Assembly: GCA_023525715.1 (NCBI GenBank)
Contig: CM042012.1
Span: 120,806,798-120,870,797 of the forward strand
Length of the DNA: 64,000 bases
Source of the DNA: Cichorium intybus
Taxonomy: Eukaryota > Streptophyta > Magnoliopsida > Asterales > Asteraceae
Reading direction: 5' to 3'
The notes beneath the pieces were generated by a model, which was not told the origin of the DNA, searched no databases, and saw only the letters and a list, made by a program, of their open reading frames with translations. Position numbers and translations under genes: made by a program. Of this stretch, positions 14,526 to 26,164 are shown one piece after another (the stretch's first letter is position 1; every line of letters starts with the position of its first letter).

Positions 14526-15751
14526 TGATCGCAGTCGTTGATGCAATCAAAAATAAACCTTAAACGCACTAATTAGCTAGGGCAAGTAAGGGTCGAATCC
14601 ACAAGGAGCTTATGGTTAACAATCTAGTTCTACCAGATTTAAAAGCAAACAAATTCAGACAAACAAATACTGCAAAAGGTTTAATTCAATCAGAGAAAAG
14701 GGTGATCACTCCCGGTTTCAGTTTTGATTCCTAACAATGTATTATATCAGATTTTACTAATTTTGCGTTCATTCAGATTACATAGACATAACCGTACTGT
14801 TACTGACTAAATCTGGGATCAAACTATGTAAAATCCGCACCCTCCGTCCTACACACCACTGTGGATGATTTGGCACGGTGGGGAAGATCACAAGAGAATT
14901 GTCTTACACTCAATCAAGCAACAATTTAAGAACAAGTAATGGAATCTAGTCATATGATTTAAAAGCAAACAATCCAAATACTGTGTTCATGAATCTAAAA
15001 AGTTCAAATCTAAATACAATACTGAAAGGAAATCAAAACCTACTCCCGGTTGTGATCACGGGATGATTTAGCTACTCATGACTTGAATTGATGCAAACTC
15101 TGTGCTGGAGATGTTGAACATGGCTGGATTCTTCAAAACTTCAAGAATTGTGGCTTGATCTTGATGCAAAAGAGGCTTAATTTGAGATTGGGAATTGTTT
15201 GGAGATTATTTGGGAGTGTTTTTGGCCTTGCAAAACTGTCAAAACCCTAGGAAAATCGTCTGGAGTCTGCCTTGGGTCGATGGGATCAAGTTCCATTAAA
15301 TAGAGTGGCTTAAATAAGGCAATTTAGGGCATTCTAGGCGGCAGCATCTTAGGCCAGCGTCCCAGACGCCTGTGGGACGCTGAGTGTAGTTTTTCAGCTT
15401 TTACGATGAGCAACGTCCCAGAACGAGACGCTCCAAAAACGCTGGGCGTCCTAGGCCAGCGTCCCAGACGCCACCTAGGATGCTGACGGGCTTCCTCGCG
15501 CATCTGGCTTGCTTTTTCCCTTCAAAATGGGCCAGAGTTCCAGGTCAGCGTCTGGGACGCTGCCTGGGACATTGAGCTTTTTCTCCCGCTTCCGGTGTCC
15601 GTTTAATGCGTGGTTTTCGCCCAAAATTCCCGTTTTTCAATCCCTGCATGTAATTCACTCAATTCCATCAAAAGTAGGGCCATTCTTGGTTAAACAATGC
15701 TTAATTTATCACGTTAATCACATTTTACTTCAAACCAAAATGACCCGATCA
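14526..15751 (-). repeat. 3' LTR of Athila-1
   Basis: 1226 bp. Contains the GC-rich GCGTCCCAGACGC cluster at about 15344-15575. Confidence 0.95.
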
Positions 15752-15764
15752 ATCCTCCCCAACT
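15752..15764 (-). other. Polypurine tract of Athila-1
   Basis: On the minus strand AGTTGGGGAGGAT directly precedes the 3' LTR, the normal place for plus-strand priming. Confidence 0.8.
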
Positions 15765-16272
15765 TATCTCTTTCTCGTCCCGAGAAAGACTGAACGAAAT
15801 CAGAATTCAGGTCCAGTCCATAAAATAACAAGCAATCAAACAAAAGTAGACATTACAGTATTGCATACGCCTGTGTCCATTGCCAGCCCGGATGTCCGTT
15901 TAATTGAAGTGCAAAGCACTATTTAGTGATCTTAAAATTTCTTCACCCTGCGAACGGCTAAGTCAAAAATTCATTTTTCAAAAGTCTCTCCAAAGATACC
16001 AAGTTTACCTCCCCCTGCGGTTTTTCCAGTGACATGGTACGGTCAGTCCTTTTTTGTTACTGCATTCTGTCCAGATTCCTAAGGTTCTTTTTTTTTATCG
16101 GTCCTTTTTATTTATTATTATATTTTTTTTTCTCTTTTTCTTTTTTTCTTTTGCCGCATTACAACCATATTAACTTTGTACTTTTAACACTTTGCCTGTA
16201 TTTATTTCTTCATTTGATTTATCTTTGTAGAACTTCATTTGTGATCTATGTCTCAGAATTTTCTCTGAATAT

Positions 16273-16595
16273 AATATTCATATTTAAAGTTGATGGTGGA
16301 CGTGAAAACCTGAAATGGAGTACACCAGGTCCCAGGTACGCAACAACCCAAACAGCGGAATACAGATTATTAATTTATAATCACTTATATGCAATCTACT
16401 TTTCAAGTGAGTCTTGCCTTTTTGTGCGGCTTCCAAGAGGGGTCACCTACGAGTTGCCGGTTACTTAGCAAGATACTTATCAAAGTCCCGAAGGTATATT
16501 CATATTCAAGCTTTTGGTGGACGTGGAAACCTGAAATGGGGTGCACCAGATCCCAGGTACGCAACAGCCCGAACAGCGGAATATAGATTACAAGA
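16273..16595. repeat. Direct repeat of about 95 bp in the Athila-1 3' non-coding region
   Basis: Segments at about 16273-16370 and 16495-16592 match closely, sharing for example GGTGGACGTG and ACAGCGGAATA, with an offset near 222 bp. They lie between ORF3 and the polypurine tract. The rest of 15765-17089 is AT/T-rich and non-coding, with a short AAATA repeat near 17050. Confidence 0.75.
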
Positions 16596-17089
16596 ATAGG
16601 GACATCTAAGGTCGTGCGGTCATAGAATGCAGTAGGAATCTTTACAAGCAAATTCGAGAATCGGGCCATCAGAGTTCTTTAAGCCGAGTATCTCTAGAGG
16701 AACTTTTGAAACATAAATTTTTAGAAAAAACCAGTTTGCAACTTGAAGTTAAAACATTTTTGTCCATTTGTTACTTGAACCGGATAGGCAACCACAGAAA
16801 TATACATTAGTTGGAATGTCACTTTTATCTCATCATCTGCTATTCCATGTCCAGTCCCTTTTATTCAATCATTTTTCGTTTTGCCGAGTCACAAACGGGA
16901 CAAAAAGGAAGAAAAATTCGGGGACGCTTCATCAAGATCCAAAATACATCATCATCCAACACAGTGTTAATGTTAAGTACAGTCATCCAAAATAAAGACA
17001 TCAAAATATAAAACAAAAAAGATTAAACAAAAGCACTCAAACAAACTAAAAATAAAATAAAATAAAATAAAAGAGAGGATCTCACAATG

Positions 17090-18583
17090 TCACTGTGGGG
17101 GAGGTGGAGGATATCGCGGATATGGCGGGGCGACTCCGAATATGGACTCGGCTAGACTCTCAAAGCCATCCCGATAGGTCGTGCTTGCTGGCGGTCTGTA
17201 ATCCTGATACTCCGAAGGAGGTGGGTATCCTGCTGGCTCGCCTGCTCGCCAATAAAGTGGGGCGGGGTAATACGGCTGCTGTGGCTGATCGATATCCATC
17301 GGATCCGGCCTACTTCCCTGGTAAGAGGCATGAGTGTAATACTCATGCGTGTGGAAGTGGGCGGCAGAAATGGGGCGTGTATCCTCTGAGATCAGCTGCA
17401 GTCTCCCCACCATCGCATTTAGGTCTGCGATGTCGTTGGTAAGCGAGGCATACCGCTCCTCATGCAATAGTGACTCTGCATCCCATGCTGCTCTCTGATC
17501 CCAGCTCGATGCCCCTGACGTCCCCTCTCCTCTGTGGTGTCCCTGTGAATGCCTCGTCCCGTCATCCGCTGGTGCGGGGCCCTGTCCTCCTGCTACCCCT
17601 GGGCACTCGTAGTCCGTGTGGTTGTCGAGGTCACGAATGATGCATCTCCCATTTTGTCGTATGAAACTGATGCTCTTGTATTGACTCAAAGCTGTAGTCA
17701 ATACATTGTCAAAACTACGCGGCGGGGGAAATGCTCGGATCCTCGCTCCCAACTCCCGAACGAGGTATGAGGATATCAAACAGACATGGGGGGTGGTGTT
17801 ACGGTATCGCATGTCGTAACTCCACCAAATGTTGCATATAGCATTATATGCAAACGAAATCTGCACCTCCCCAGTCATCAAGGCGTAAAGTATAATCGCA
17901 TCCTGTGCCCGCACCTTGCCCTTATCACTGGCCCTCGGATTGACGTTATATTCAATGATGCGCATTAGGGCCTTCGCCCTCGGAACCAGATCCTGGTGGG
18001 CATTTGTCCCGCCCCTCGTGTAAACTGTATCCACCAATCGCGCCATATCCACAAAGTTACCCGAATTTCGGGTGTCGACGCACGCATACGATGTAGGCTC
18101 CCCCATAGCCTGTAGCAAATGTACCCCCGTATCCACGCTGAAATAATCCCTGATGCGTGGAACCGTCATAATGATCGGCTCGCCTCGGATACTCCCGATC
18201 AACTGTACATTCTCTCCTCCCCCGTTTTCTTGCCTCCTGAGTGTCCGCATCCACTCTCTGACCAAATCTGTATGTACAGCTCGGGTCTCAAAATCAAGCA
18301 CCCCCGCCCATCCGTACTCATCAAAAGCTTCTGTGACGTGAAAGCCTCTAAATGAGTCACGATCGACCGTGCGCTCCACTTGCATGCGCGTCTCCGGATG
18401 GGTGGCATCATATACCGCTGGTCGAATATCCTCAGGATGCTCGCTCAATCTTGCGTATCTTGCGTTCCACTGGACTGGCTCGGGGGACGGCTCTCGTTGT
18501 CTCCTCGTTCCTCGGGATGCCGATGGCGGAGCAGCTGCGGTTCTTCCCCTGACATTTCTCCCCGTGTTTTGTCTAGGCGGCAT
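17090..18583 (-). CDS. Athila ORF3 (env-position protein) of Athila-1
   Basis: 497 aa, uninterrupted. The ATG at 18583 immediately follows a TTGTGCAG splice acceptor, so I prefer it to an upstream in-frame codon that lies in the intron. The N-terminus is Arg-rich. The middle resembles the plant-transposon/ATHILA ORF-1 protein family: a helical region with GSIRGEPI and VPRIRDYF-like segments. The C-terminal third is rich in Pro, Tyr and Gln and ends in a run of prolines. I see no signal peptide, transmembrane helix or coiled coil typical of an envelope, so 'env-like' describes position only. Function unknown. GC content is clearly higher than in the flanking DNA. Confidence 0.75.
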   Translation of the reverse strand: MPPRQNTGRNVRGRTAAAPPSASRGTRRQREPSPEPVQWNARYARLSEHPEDIRPAVYDATHPETRMQVERTVDRDSFRGFHVTEAFDEYGWAGVLDFETRAVHTDLVREWMRTLRRQENGGGENVQLIGSIRGEPIIMTVPRIRDYFSVDTGVHLLQAMGEPTSYACVDTRNSGNFVDMARLVDTVYTRGGTNAHQDLVPRAKALMRIIEYNVNPRASDKGKVRAQDAIILYALMTGEVQISFAYNAICNIWWSYDMRYRNTTPHVCLISSYLVRELGARIRAFPPPRSFDNVLTTALSQYKSISFIRQNGRCIIRDLDNHTDYECPGVAGGQGPAPADDGTRHSQGHHRGEGTSGASSWDQRAAWDAESLLHEERYASLTNDIADLNAMVGRLQLISEDTRPISAAHFHTHEYYTHASYQGSRPDPMDIDQPQQPYYPAPLYWRAGEPAGYPPPSEYQDYRPPASTTYRDGFESLAESIFGVAPPYPRYPPPPPQ

Positions 18584-19156
18584 CTGCACAATCACCAAAC
18601 ACAACAATACAACTTTTTGCCATTAAACATATTTAGATGTCACAAATAATAAAGCGTTTCAGTCAGTTGGCAAAACGGTTCCTACACAGAAAAATATGCA
18701 CAACAGCCCAAAATTTATCCGTAACGCGGTTAATTGCATGTTTTCCCACCAGATAAAATTTCCACATTTGTAAATAACAGCTGGCAGTAAAAACAAATCT
18801 TGTACTGATAAATTTCAAACTGTTGTTTCAGTGCAATTTTTAACAGTCTAAAAATTTTGTGATCAACAGCATATGTTCTAAACATCATTACCAACAACCT
18901 TTCAAAAGATCAAAACCATAGCTGCACTTTTTCAGATTTTTCAAATTTCAGACAGTTTCGCGCAAAAAATTTTCGATCACACAAAATTTCAGATCTGTAA
19001 AAACTAACTGCATAGGAACCTAATACTAGCAAAACCCAACAACACTTCAAGATATTATGCACTAAATCAACCTACAAGTGCCATTTTCGGCCATGAACAG
19101 TAACCACCAAAAAATTCGAAATTTACCAACAAAACTTGGAATTCAGAAGCACATAC
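18584..19156 (-). other. Probable leader intron upstream of Athila-1 ORF3
   Basis: On the minus strand the donor AAG|GTATGT is at 19156 and the acceptor TTGTGCAG ends at 18584, directly before the ORF3 ATG. 573 bp, AT-rich, no ORF. The second Athila has the same arrangement (60044-60376). Inferred from splice consensus and parallel position. Confidence 0.6.
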
Positions 19157-19439
19157 CTTGGATTCTTGGTGTAAGTAAGTGGAGAAAGCAATGTATTGAC
19201 ACAAACACGCAAAAAAACTCAAAAATTATGAAACCCTAGGTTCGAATTTTTCGAAAAATCGCCCCAAATCGAGTGTATTTTCAATTGTAATCTTCAAAAT
19301 GTGAGTTGTTTTGGTGTTTGGATGAGGAGTTTTGTAAGAAAAATGAGAGAAAATGGTGTTTTTTCGAGCTTGAAATCGCAAAAATGGTGCAGGGGGCGGT
19401 TTGGAGAAGAAAGGAGTGAAAGAGGTGAAGTCTGCCCGT

Positions 19440-19720
19440 TGAAACGCTCTTAAAACGCTGTGAACAGTGCCAGCGTCTCAGGCAGCGTCCCAGACGCTGG
19501 CGTGGGACGCTGTGGGTTTTTTTTTGTGCATTTTCGCGAATTTTTTTTTCCAGATTTAAAAATCGATCAGTCCGTCGGCGTCTTAGACAGCGTCCCAGAC
19601 GCTGGTCTGAGACGCTGGGCGTTTTTGAACGTTCTAGCTTGCGAAAAATTTCCTAACTTAATGCGATCAGACCTGGGGGCGTTTTAGGTGGCGTCCTAGA
19701 CGTCTAGGTGGGACGCTGGA
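19440..19720. promoter_or_regulatory. GC-rich GCGTC/GACGC motif cluster before Athila-1 ORF3
   Basis: Many copies of AGCGTC(C/T)CAGACGCT-like interrupted palindromes, the same motif as in the LTRs of this element (15344-15575 and 36361-36597). On the minus strand it precedes a CT-rich stretch that looks like a 5' UTR. Candidate internal promoter; no clear TATA box. Confidence 0.5.
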
Positions 19721-19917
19721 CGTTTTTCAGCTTATTTTAAGTCCGTTTTCTGGCTTTTTGCGGGACATTTTTCGGGGACTGAATGTTTTTGCTCAACACA
19801 ATCGAAAATTTGGGTTTTAACACCCCCTCCCCAACTTTAGACATTGGATCGTCCTCGATTCAAAAACTAAAATAAAAATACGAAAATAAACAAAAACGAC
19901 AAAAATACAAAAAGACA

Positions 19918-19965
19918 CGGGTTGCCTCCCGAGAAGCGCTAAGTTTAACGTCTTCAGCCAGACGG
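19918..19965 (-). other. Conserved post-pol block with hairpin
   Basis: Minus strand: GGCTGAAGACG, then TTAAACTTAGCGCTT, then TCGGGAGGCAACCCG, whose CGGG/CCCG arms form a hairpin. Almost identical to 59615-59660 in the second Athila, although neighbouring non-coding sequence has diverged beyond recognition. Confidence 0.8.
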
Positions 19966-19983
19966 GTTACCTCGGAGCAACGA

Positions 19984-21953
19984 CTAAGTGACGTATATGG
20001 GTTGTTCGTCTAGAAAATCAACCCGCTCGATTTGTACCTCGTTTCGTGTGGCGGATGAAATGTACGGTTTGAGGCGGTGACCGTTTACCATGAATGATTC
20101 TCCGCCTTTTTCGTCTTTGATTTCAATGGCTCCATGAGGTGCGACGTGGACTATCTCGAACGGTCCCGACCATTTGCTCTTTAATTTCCCGGGAAAAAGC
20201 TTTAAACGAGAATTGAAAAGCCACACTCTTTGTCCTTTTTCAAACTTTTTGACTTTTAGTTTCGCGTCGTGGAATGCTTTCATCTTGGACTTGTATGTGA
20301 CTGCACTGTTGTACGCTTCATCCCGGAGTTCTTCCAATTCGCTCAATTGTAGCTTTCGTTCCTTACCCGCACGGTCATATTCCAGATTGACTTCTTTAAT
20401 GGGCCACAAAGCTCGGTGTGCTAACTCAACCGGTAAATGACACCCTTTTCCATAAACAAGTCGGTAAGGAGTTGTGCCAATCGGGGTTTTGAAAGCAGTA
20501 CGATAAGCCCAAAGTGCATCGTCTAATCGAAGCGACCAATCTTTGCGGTCGGGCCTAACGGTTTTTTGTAAAATTTCTTTGATTTGCCGATTAGACACTT
20601 CAACTTGCCCACTAGTTTGGGGATGATATGGGGTGGCAATTCTATGATTCACACCGTATTGTTTGAGAAGTTTGCCAAATTTAAAATTTTTAAAATGCGA
20701 ACCCCCATCACTAATGATCACACGGGGGATGCCATGTCTAGCAAAAATATTTTTCTTGACAAACTTACAAACGACATGGTGATCATTGGTTTTGGTGGCC
20801 TCGGCTTCAATCCACTTTGAGACATAATCCACAGCCACCAAAATATAGAGATTACCGAAAGAGGTGGGAAAGGGACCCATAAAGTCGATTCCCCACACAT
20901 CAAAAATTTCGACCACCAAGATGGGGTTTAATGGCATTTGGTCTCTTTTTGAGATCCCCCCAACTTGTTGGCATTTGATGCAAGATTTGACAAAAATATG
21001 AGCATCTTTAAAAATTATGGGCCAAAAGAAACCTGAATCCAAAACCCGATGACCCGTCTTTTTGGCACTAAAGTGGCCACCACAAGCATAAGAATGACAA
21101 TGTGCAAGTAAATCTGGGATCTCGTGATCAGGAACACATCTTCTAATCATTTGGTCGGGACCCACTTTGAACAAATCCGGATCATCCCATATGAACCGTC
21201 TAGCATGTGCCAAAAAATGCTTTTGTTGTTGCTTCGTCCAATACTCAGGCATTTTTCCAACTGCCAAAAAATTAACATAGTTAGAAAACCATGGCACTTT
21301 ATTTATAGAAAACAGTTGTTCATCCGGGAAGGAATCCCGAATTTCATCTTTTGAAGTATTATTCACATGAATGGGGAGTCGTGAAAGATGATCTGCTACT
21401 ACATTTTCTGAACCTTTTTTGTCTTTAATTTCTAAATCAAATTCTTGTAGTAACAAGATCCAACGAATAAGTCTCGGTTTTGCCTCTTTCTTTTCCATAA
21501 GATGTCGTAAGGCACTATGGTCCGAAAAGACAACAACCTTTGACCCCAAAACATACGAACGAAACTTATCTAACGAAAAGACAACCGCAAGCAACTCTTT
21601 TTCCGTAGTTGTATAATTCAATTGAGCATCAAAAAAAAGTTTTGCTTGCATAAGAAATTACAACAGGCTTTTTATTCACCCGTTGTCCCAAAACAGCACC
21701 AACCGCGTAATCACTTGCGTCACACATAATTTCAAACGGTTGAGACCAATCAGGTGATTGCAAGATTGGTGCTTGAGAGAGTTGTTTTTTCAAAATTTCA
21801 AAGGATTTTAGACACGATTCATCAAAAGAAAATGGTGCGTCTTTTAAAAGCAGATTGCACAAAGGTTTAGAAATTGCACTAAAATCTTTGATAAATCGTC
21901 TATAAAACCCGGCGTGTCCTAGAAAAGAGCGCACGCCTTTGACATTGGTGGGA
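19984..21953 (-). pseudogene. Athila-1 pol, RNase H and integrase part
   Basis: Continues the reverse-transcriptase reading frame from the other side of the nested element. RNase H begins after the Athila-type [13 protein letters not shown] block (CDASDYAVGAVLG ... [11 protein letters not shown]). Integrase has the HHCC zinc region ([10 protein letters not shown] ... CIKC) and the D,D,E catalytic set in [18 protein letters not shown] and [17 protein letters not shown]-type C-terminal region ends at 19984. A single-base expansion of an A run on the plus strand (21631-21638) shifts the frame between the connection region and RNase H. All catalytic residues are present. Confidence 0.9.
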
Positions 21954-24900
21954 TGTAACACCCGTTTCCCAATTCTTTATTTTTAGCAACTAAGTATTTA
22001 TTTTAAAAAAATAAATAAATAATAATATTGATAATAAAAAAAAATAATGGAAGTAATGTTTTTAGATTGGAAATTTTAGTAGAGGGTTTATGTTATATTT
22101 ATAAACTCAAATTGTTAAAATATATGGAAATTTGGGGTCAAAAAAAAAAATAAAAAGATTAATTGTTAAAATAAAAAAAAAATTAATATGTAAATATCTA
22201 TAAGGATTTGGGAAAAGGTCATCAAGAAAGATTTTTGTAGATTGTGATGAAATACGATTATAGGAAAAAGATTCATAATATTTGGAGTTATAACGAATAA
22301 GTTATGACAGATCAAAGATGATTAAAAAAATGACAAAAATGGCTAACGAACAATGTTTGAGGGTTTATAATGTAAAATTTATAATGATTCAGACGTAAGT
22401 CAGTAGAAGAAAGTTGTAAATCTCATTCCTACCTTTCTAAAGGTATAAAGTTCATAAATTTTTGATATTGTATGATGGAGTTATGCCCCGGCAAAGTTGA
22501 GAAAAAAATAAGGAAATAAAAGAAATATTCAGCAAGGGTATTTTCGTAAATATGAAAATTTAAAAACCCAACAGCTGTATTTTATCATCTGTGGGCTACG
22601 CTTTCTACCTAAAACACACTACATCAGAAAAAGGGGAAAAGAAAGATCAAGAACCTTTGGCTCTCATGAAACCCTAACCCTCTCTATTCCCGTTTTTGAA
22701 GACCCACCCCCAGTGTTCGATCATTTCCCGTAGATTCAGATGTTGGATCGCCATGAAATTTTAACTGAAGGTTCCCAAGATATAAATGAAGGTTCTGACC
22801 GAAGGATTTTCGATTTCAATGTCTATAAGTGGAGTTATGAATTTCGCAACATGACTTAGGGTTTCTGACAGATTCCTCTGCTGAGTCTTCATTCTTGAGA
22901 AAATCATATCTGGAGTTCCAGATGTCAAATAAGGTTAGTACCGGTGCACACGGTTCACAAATTGAGTTGAGCAACTTTCTACAGTAGACCATTATCCGTT
23001 TTGAAGACCAGAGGTACGGGGTAATTACTCATCTTTACGTACTGCTCTAATTCCGTTCAGATTAGTCTTGCTGTTTTGTTTATTTTATAAAAGGAGTTTG
23101 GAGAAAGCTTTTTACATGATTCCACCTCCTAGAATCATTGTATTTAAGTAAATTTGATATCTGGAAAAGATGGATGTCTGATTCCATTCCCAAGTTTATG
23201 GTAATTGGGAAATATCACAGACCAATGTTTTTCTCATCAGCACTATCGTTTCTGATTTGTTCTGTATTGTGAATTTTGTATCTTGAGTTTGAAAACGTAT
23301 TTTGAGTTGGTTCCAACTCTCAGATCTCTATTGTTGAGTCTATTTTACTCATGATTTTTCCTAGGGTCTGATTCCATACGAAATTGGGTGGAAGTTGCAA
23401 TTTTCACTAATTGGTCCAGGTGCTGTCAGTTTTGGTCCCCTGTCTTGATTAATTCATTATAAATTGTACAAAAAAATCTTTTGGGGTCAAGGTCTGTGGC
23501 CTTAGTTCACTTTTGAAGTCTATTTGGTCTATACCAAATTTTAGAATTCAGTTCTTAACCCATTTTGAGCGACTAATATTTCTTTAAGGTGTGGTCCTGT
23601 GAGTGGACTGATCAATTCATTCAACTTTGTCGATTTATCATTTCTTATTGGTGAATGAAAAAGACCTGAGGTCAGGCCCTGTGATCTTTCCCTTGGGTCT
23701 AGTTTACCCACGATTTTTATTGGATTTTATTTTCAATCTTTCCTTGACCTAATATTGCAAATCTTGTTGAGGGTCCAGAAATCAGCCTTGCTGTCAGTTT
23801 CCTCTTTTGTGTTAATCATCTTAGTTTTTGGTTTTGGATGTCATGATGTGGGCTTGGGTTTACTTAAAATTATTTGAATCATATAATAACTTATTTGTTG
23901 AGTAAAAGTAAATAAAAAGGGGTGGGGGTATATGTCGAGACACGGTGCATGTCGAAAGTTATAAACATTTAAACTATATGCAACGCTATAAGTATCTAAT
24001 TATAGTAATGTTAATTAGTGTATTTGGTAATAATTAACTTAATATACCTTATAGGAGTATAAGGTGTGCGGTTTTAAGCTTGGTTGGATTTGCGGAGTTG
24101 CCGCACAGATTTCTACATTGCCGACTTGAGGTGAGTACATGCAGTATTTTTACCCATTCTGGGGTACATGGCAAGTAAGTATTTTCAAGATTTCCTTATA
24201 AATTTTCTATATGTGAAAGTATATTTTTTTATTACAAGTGATATATGTTTCCAAGTATGAATGGCATATAGCCTCAAGATGTTTAAGAAGTATGTTTTAG
24301 TTATAAACTATATATGTTTTCGAGTAAGAATGGCATATAGCCATAAGATGTTGAAAAGTATATTTTGGCATAAAGCTTAGTATGTTAGAAAAATATGTTT
24401 TAAACATATGATTATTATGTGATGAAAGCTATATTTGGCATCTAGCCATAAAGTCATAAAATAATGTAGTTTGGCATCTAGCCACAAGTTATATGTTTAT
24501 GAGGAATATTCAAGCAAGCAGCAAGTATTTTGTATGACTGGTAATTGTAGCAAGCAGCGTTAGTAAGGGAACTATGTTCCAACCTACCCGAGTTAGGTAA
24601 GGGGTCTACTGGGGACAAGCCCCATCGCGAAGTAGATCGCCTCAGTACTTCTATGGTGAGGATTGATCCGTTCTTTCTAGCCATAGAGACTTGGGGTATC
24701 ACTTATGGTGATTAAAGCCCTAAGTATAAAAATTCAGTAAGCTTATAAAACCAGTCAAAGCAAGTAAGAAAGAAGCTATTTTTGAAAAGTATATTATGAA
24801 GTGAATTTGAAAGATGTTAATTTTGTAAAGTATGTCATGAAATGATTTTTGAGAAGTAAAGAGTCATAGTATGTTACTACTATAAAGTTTTTGAAAGATG

Positions 24901-25258
24901 TTATATGTTACAAGTTTTATAAAAGTTGGAAAAAGAAGTTAAAGGTTTGAGTCTAAAACTCATGTAACTCACGAGACAATTTTGTCTTACGTATTCTATG
25001 TTTTGCCATGTATTCCAGGTTAATAGAAATTGCTATAGATGGGATGAAGTTTTGCTGGAGTGGAGCTTGAGTTAGCTCCTACTTTGGACACGAGGTTTAA
25101 TCCTTTTCTTGCTTACTATGGTTAGATTTGGTATGGATTTGTAACACCCACAGTTTTAAACATGTAAATTATCGGTTTTTGATAAACCGTATTTTTGTAT
25201 TCATGTATTTATATGAAAAACCATAGTATTTGCAAACAGTAAAAATGGGGGTGTCACA
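21954..25258 (+). repeat. 5' LTR of the RKD-carrying element
   Basis: Starts TGTAACACCCG and ends GGTGTCACA. Contains the splice-donor-like GAGGTGAGTA (24128-24137), an ACTCAC stem-loop (24967-24987) and several TGGCAT(A/C)TAGCC repeats at about 24260-24485. Confidence 0.95.
24967..24987 (+). other. ACTCAC stem-loop, 5' LTR
   Basis: ACTCACG followed by AGACAATTTTGTCT, a 6-bp perfect stem (AGACAA/TTGTCT). Confidence 0.6.
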
Positions 25259-25261
25259 AGT

Positions 25262-25274
25262 TGGTATCAGAGCC
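25262..25274 (+). other. Primer-binding site (initiator tRNA-Met)
   Basis: TGGTATCAGAGCC starts 3 nt after the 5' LTR and is complementary to the 3' end of plant initiator tRNA-Met. Confidence 0.9.
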
Positions 25275-26164
25275 ATAGTTTAAGCGAATTAGGATTGGCT
25301 TGTTCCACTCCTAGGCTTAAACTCATGCTATAAAAAATGATAGTTTATAAAAGTATGCTATATGGTGTCTTAAATGATTAAGACATTATGCATTATTTAA
25401 AGTATGGCGATATATAAAACAAAGAAGTGTTAAGTTAACGTTTAAAGTGAGCAAAAAAATCTGACCGTTAGGAAAATTATATCATATTTTCCATAACCGT
25501 CTAAATTTATTAAAGTCTATGTTTATAAAGTAGTACGATTTCTAGTAATGATCACCATGTACTTGTAATGGTGTTATATATTAAAAGAACCAATGTCCCA
25601 TGAAACTTTGTGGTAACAACAGAATCAATAGGTATAGGTGGTTATGGTAATATGGGTCCGTATTATCATAATCACAGGATATGTATTGAGACTGGTGGAA
25701 CCGTAAAGGAATTATGGTAGTCTGGTGAGTAAGGTTGTGAAGAGAGTAATAAGAATAACATAGAGGTTATATGCCTATGTAATAAGTATTAAAGGTTAAT
25801 GCAGTGGATATATACCACTTAATATGACAAGGTAAAAGAAATTAATAAGATAGTTAATACTCCCGAGACAATATGAAAGGAACCAGTAAAAGAGACATAG
25901 CCTGAAGGAATAAATATATTGAAAATGTTAATGGAGCATATAGTACAAATATAAAAGAAAGAGTATAACTGAAAATTTCGTTGTCTAACGGAAACGAATT
26001 ATGATTATAGAATAAAGATAAAAGTAGTGTCACTACAGTGACCAAAGAAAGAAAGATTGGAAAATAACAACAATAATAAATAAAAGTAGTAATACATCGA
26101 TACATGTGACCCATTACTATAACTTTATATTAATACATTAAGAAAAGTTTACAGAACTAGTAGC
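25275..26164. other. Internal non-coding region, left of the RKD gene
   Basis: No gag similarity and no ORF of note. The part nearest 26164 is presumably 3' flank of the minus-strand RKD gene and was probably captured with it. Confidence 0.5.

Noticed and set aside
16034..16468. 144-aa hydrophobic open frame that could be a membrane protein
   Set aside because: T-rich non-coding DNA between Athila ORF3 and the LTR; Phe/Leu content reflects the T runs, and it overlaps a direct repeat.
17090..18583. Retroviral envelope gene
   Set aside because: Position fits, but no signal peptide, cleavage site or membrane helix is visible; described as ORF3 only.
24478..24702. 74-aa open frame, repeated at 31002-31226
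   Set aside because: Lies inside both LTRs in antisense; no similarity recognised, and its repetition is simply LTR duplication.
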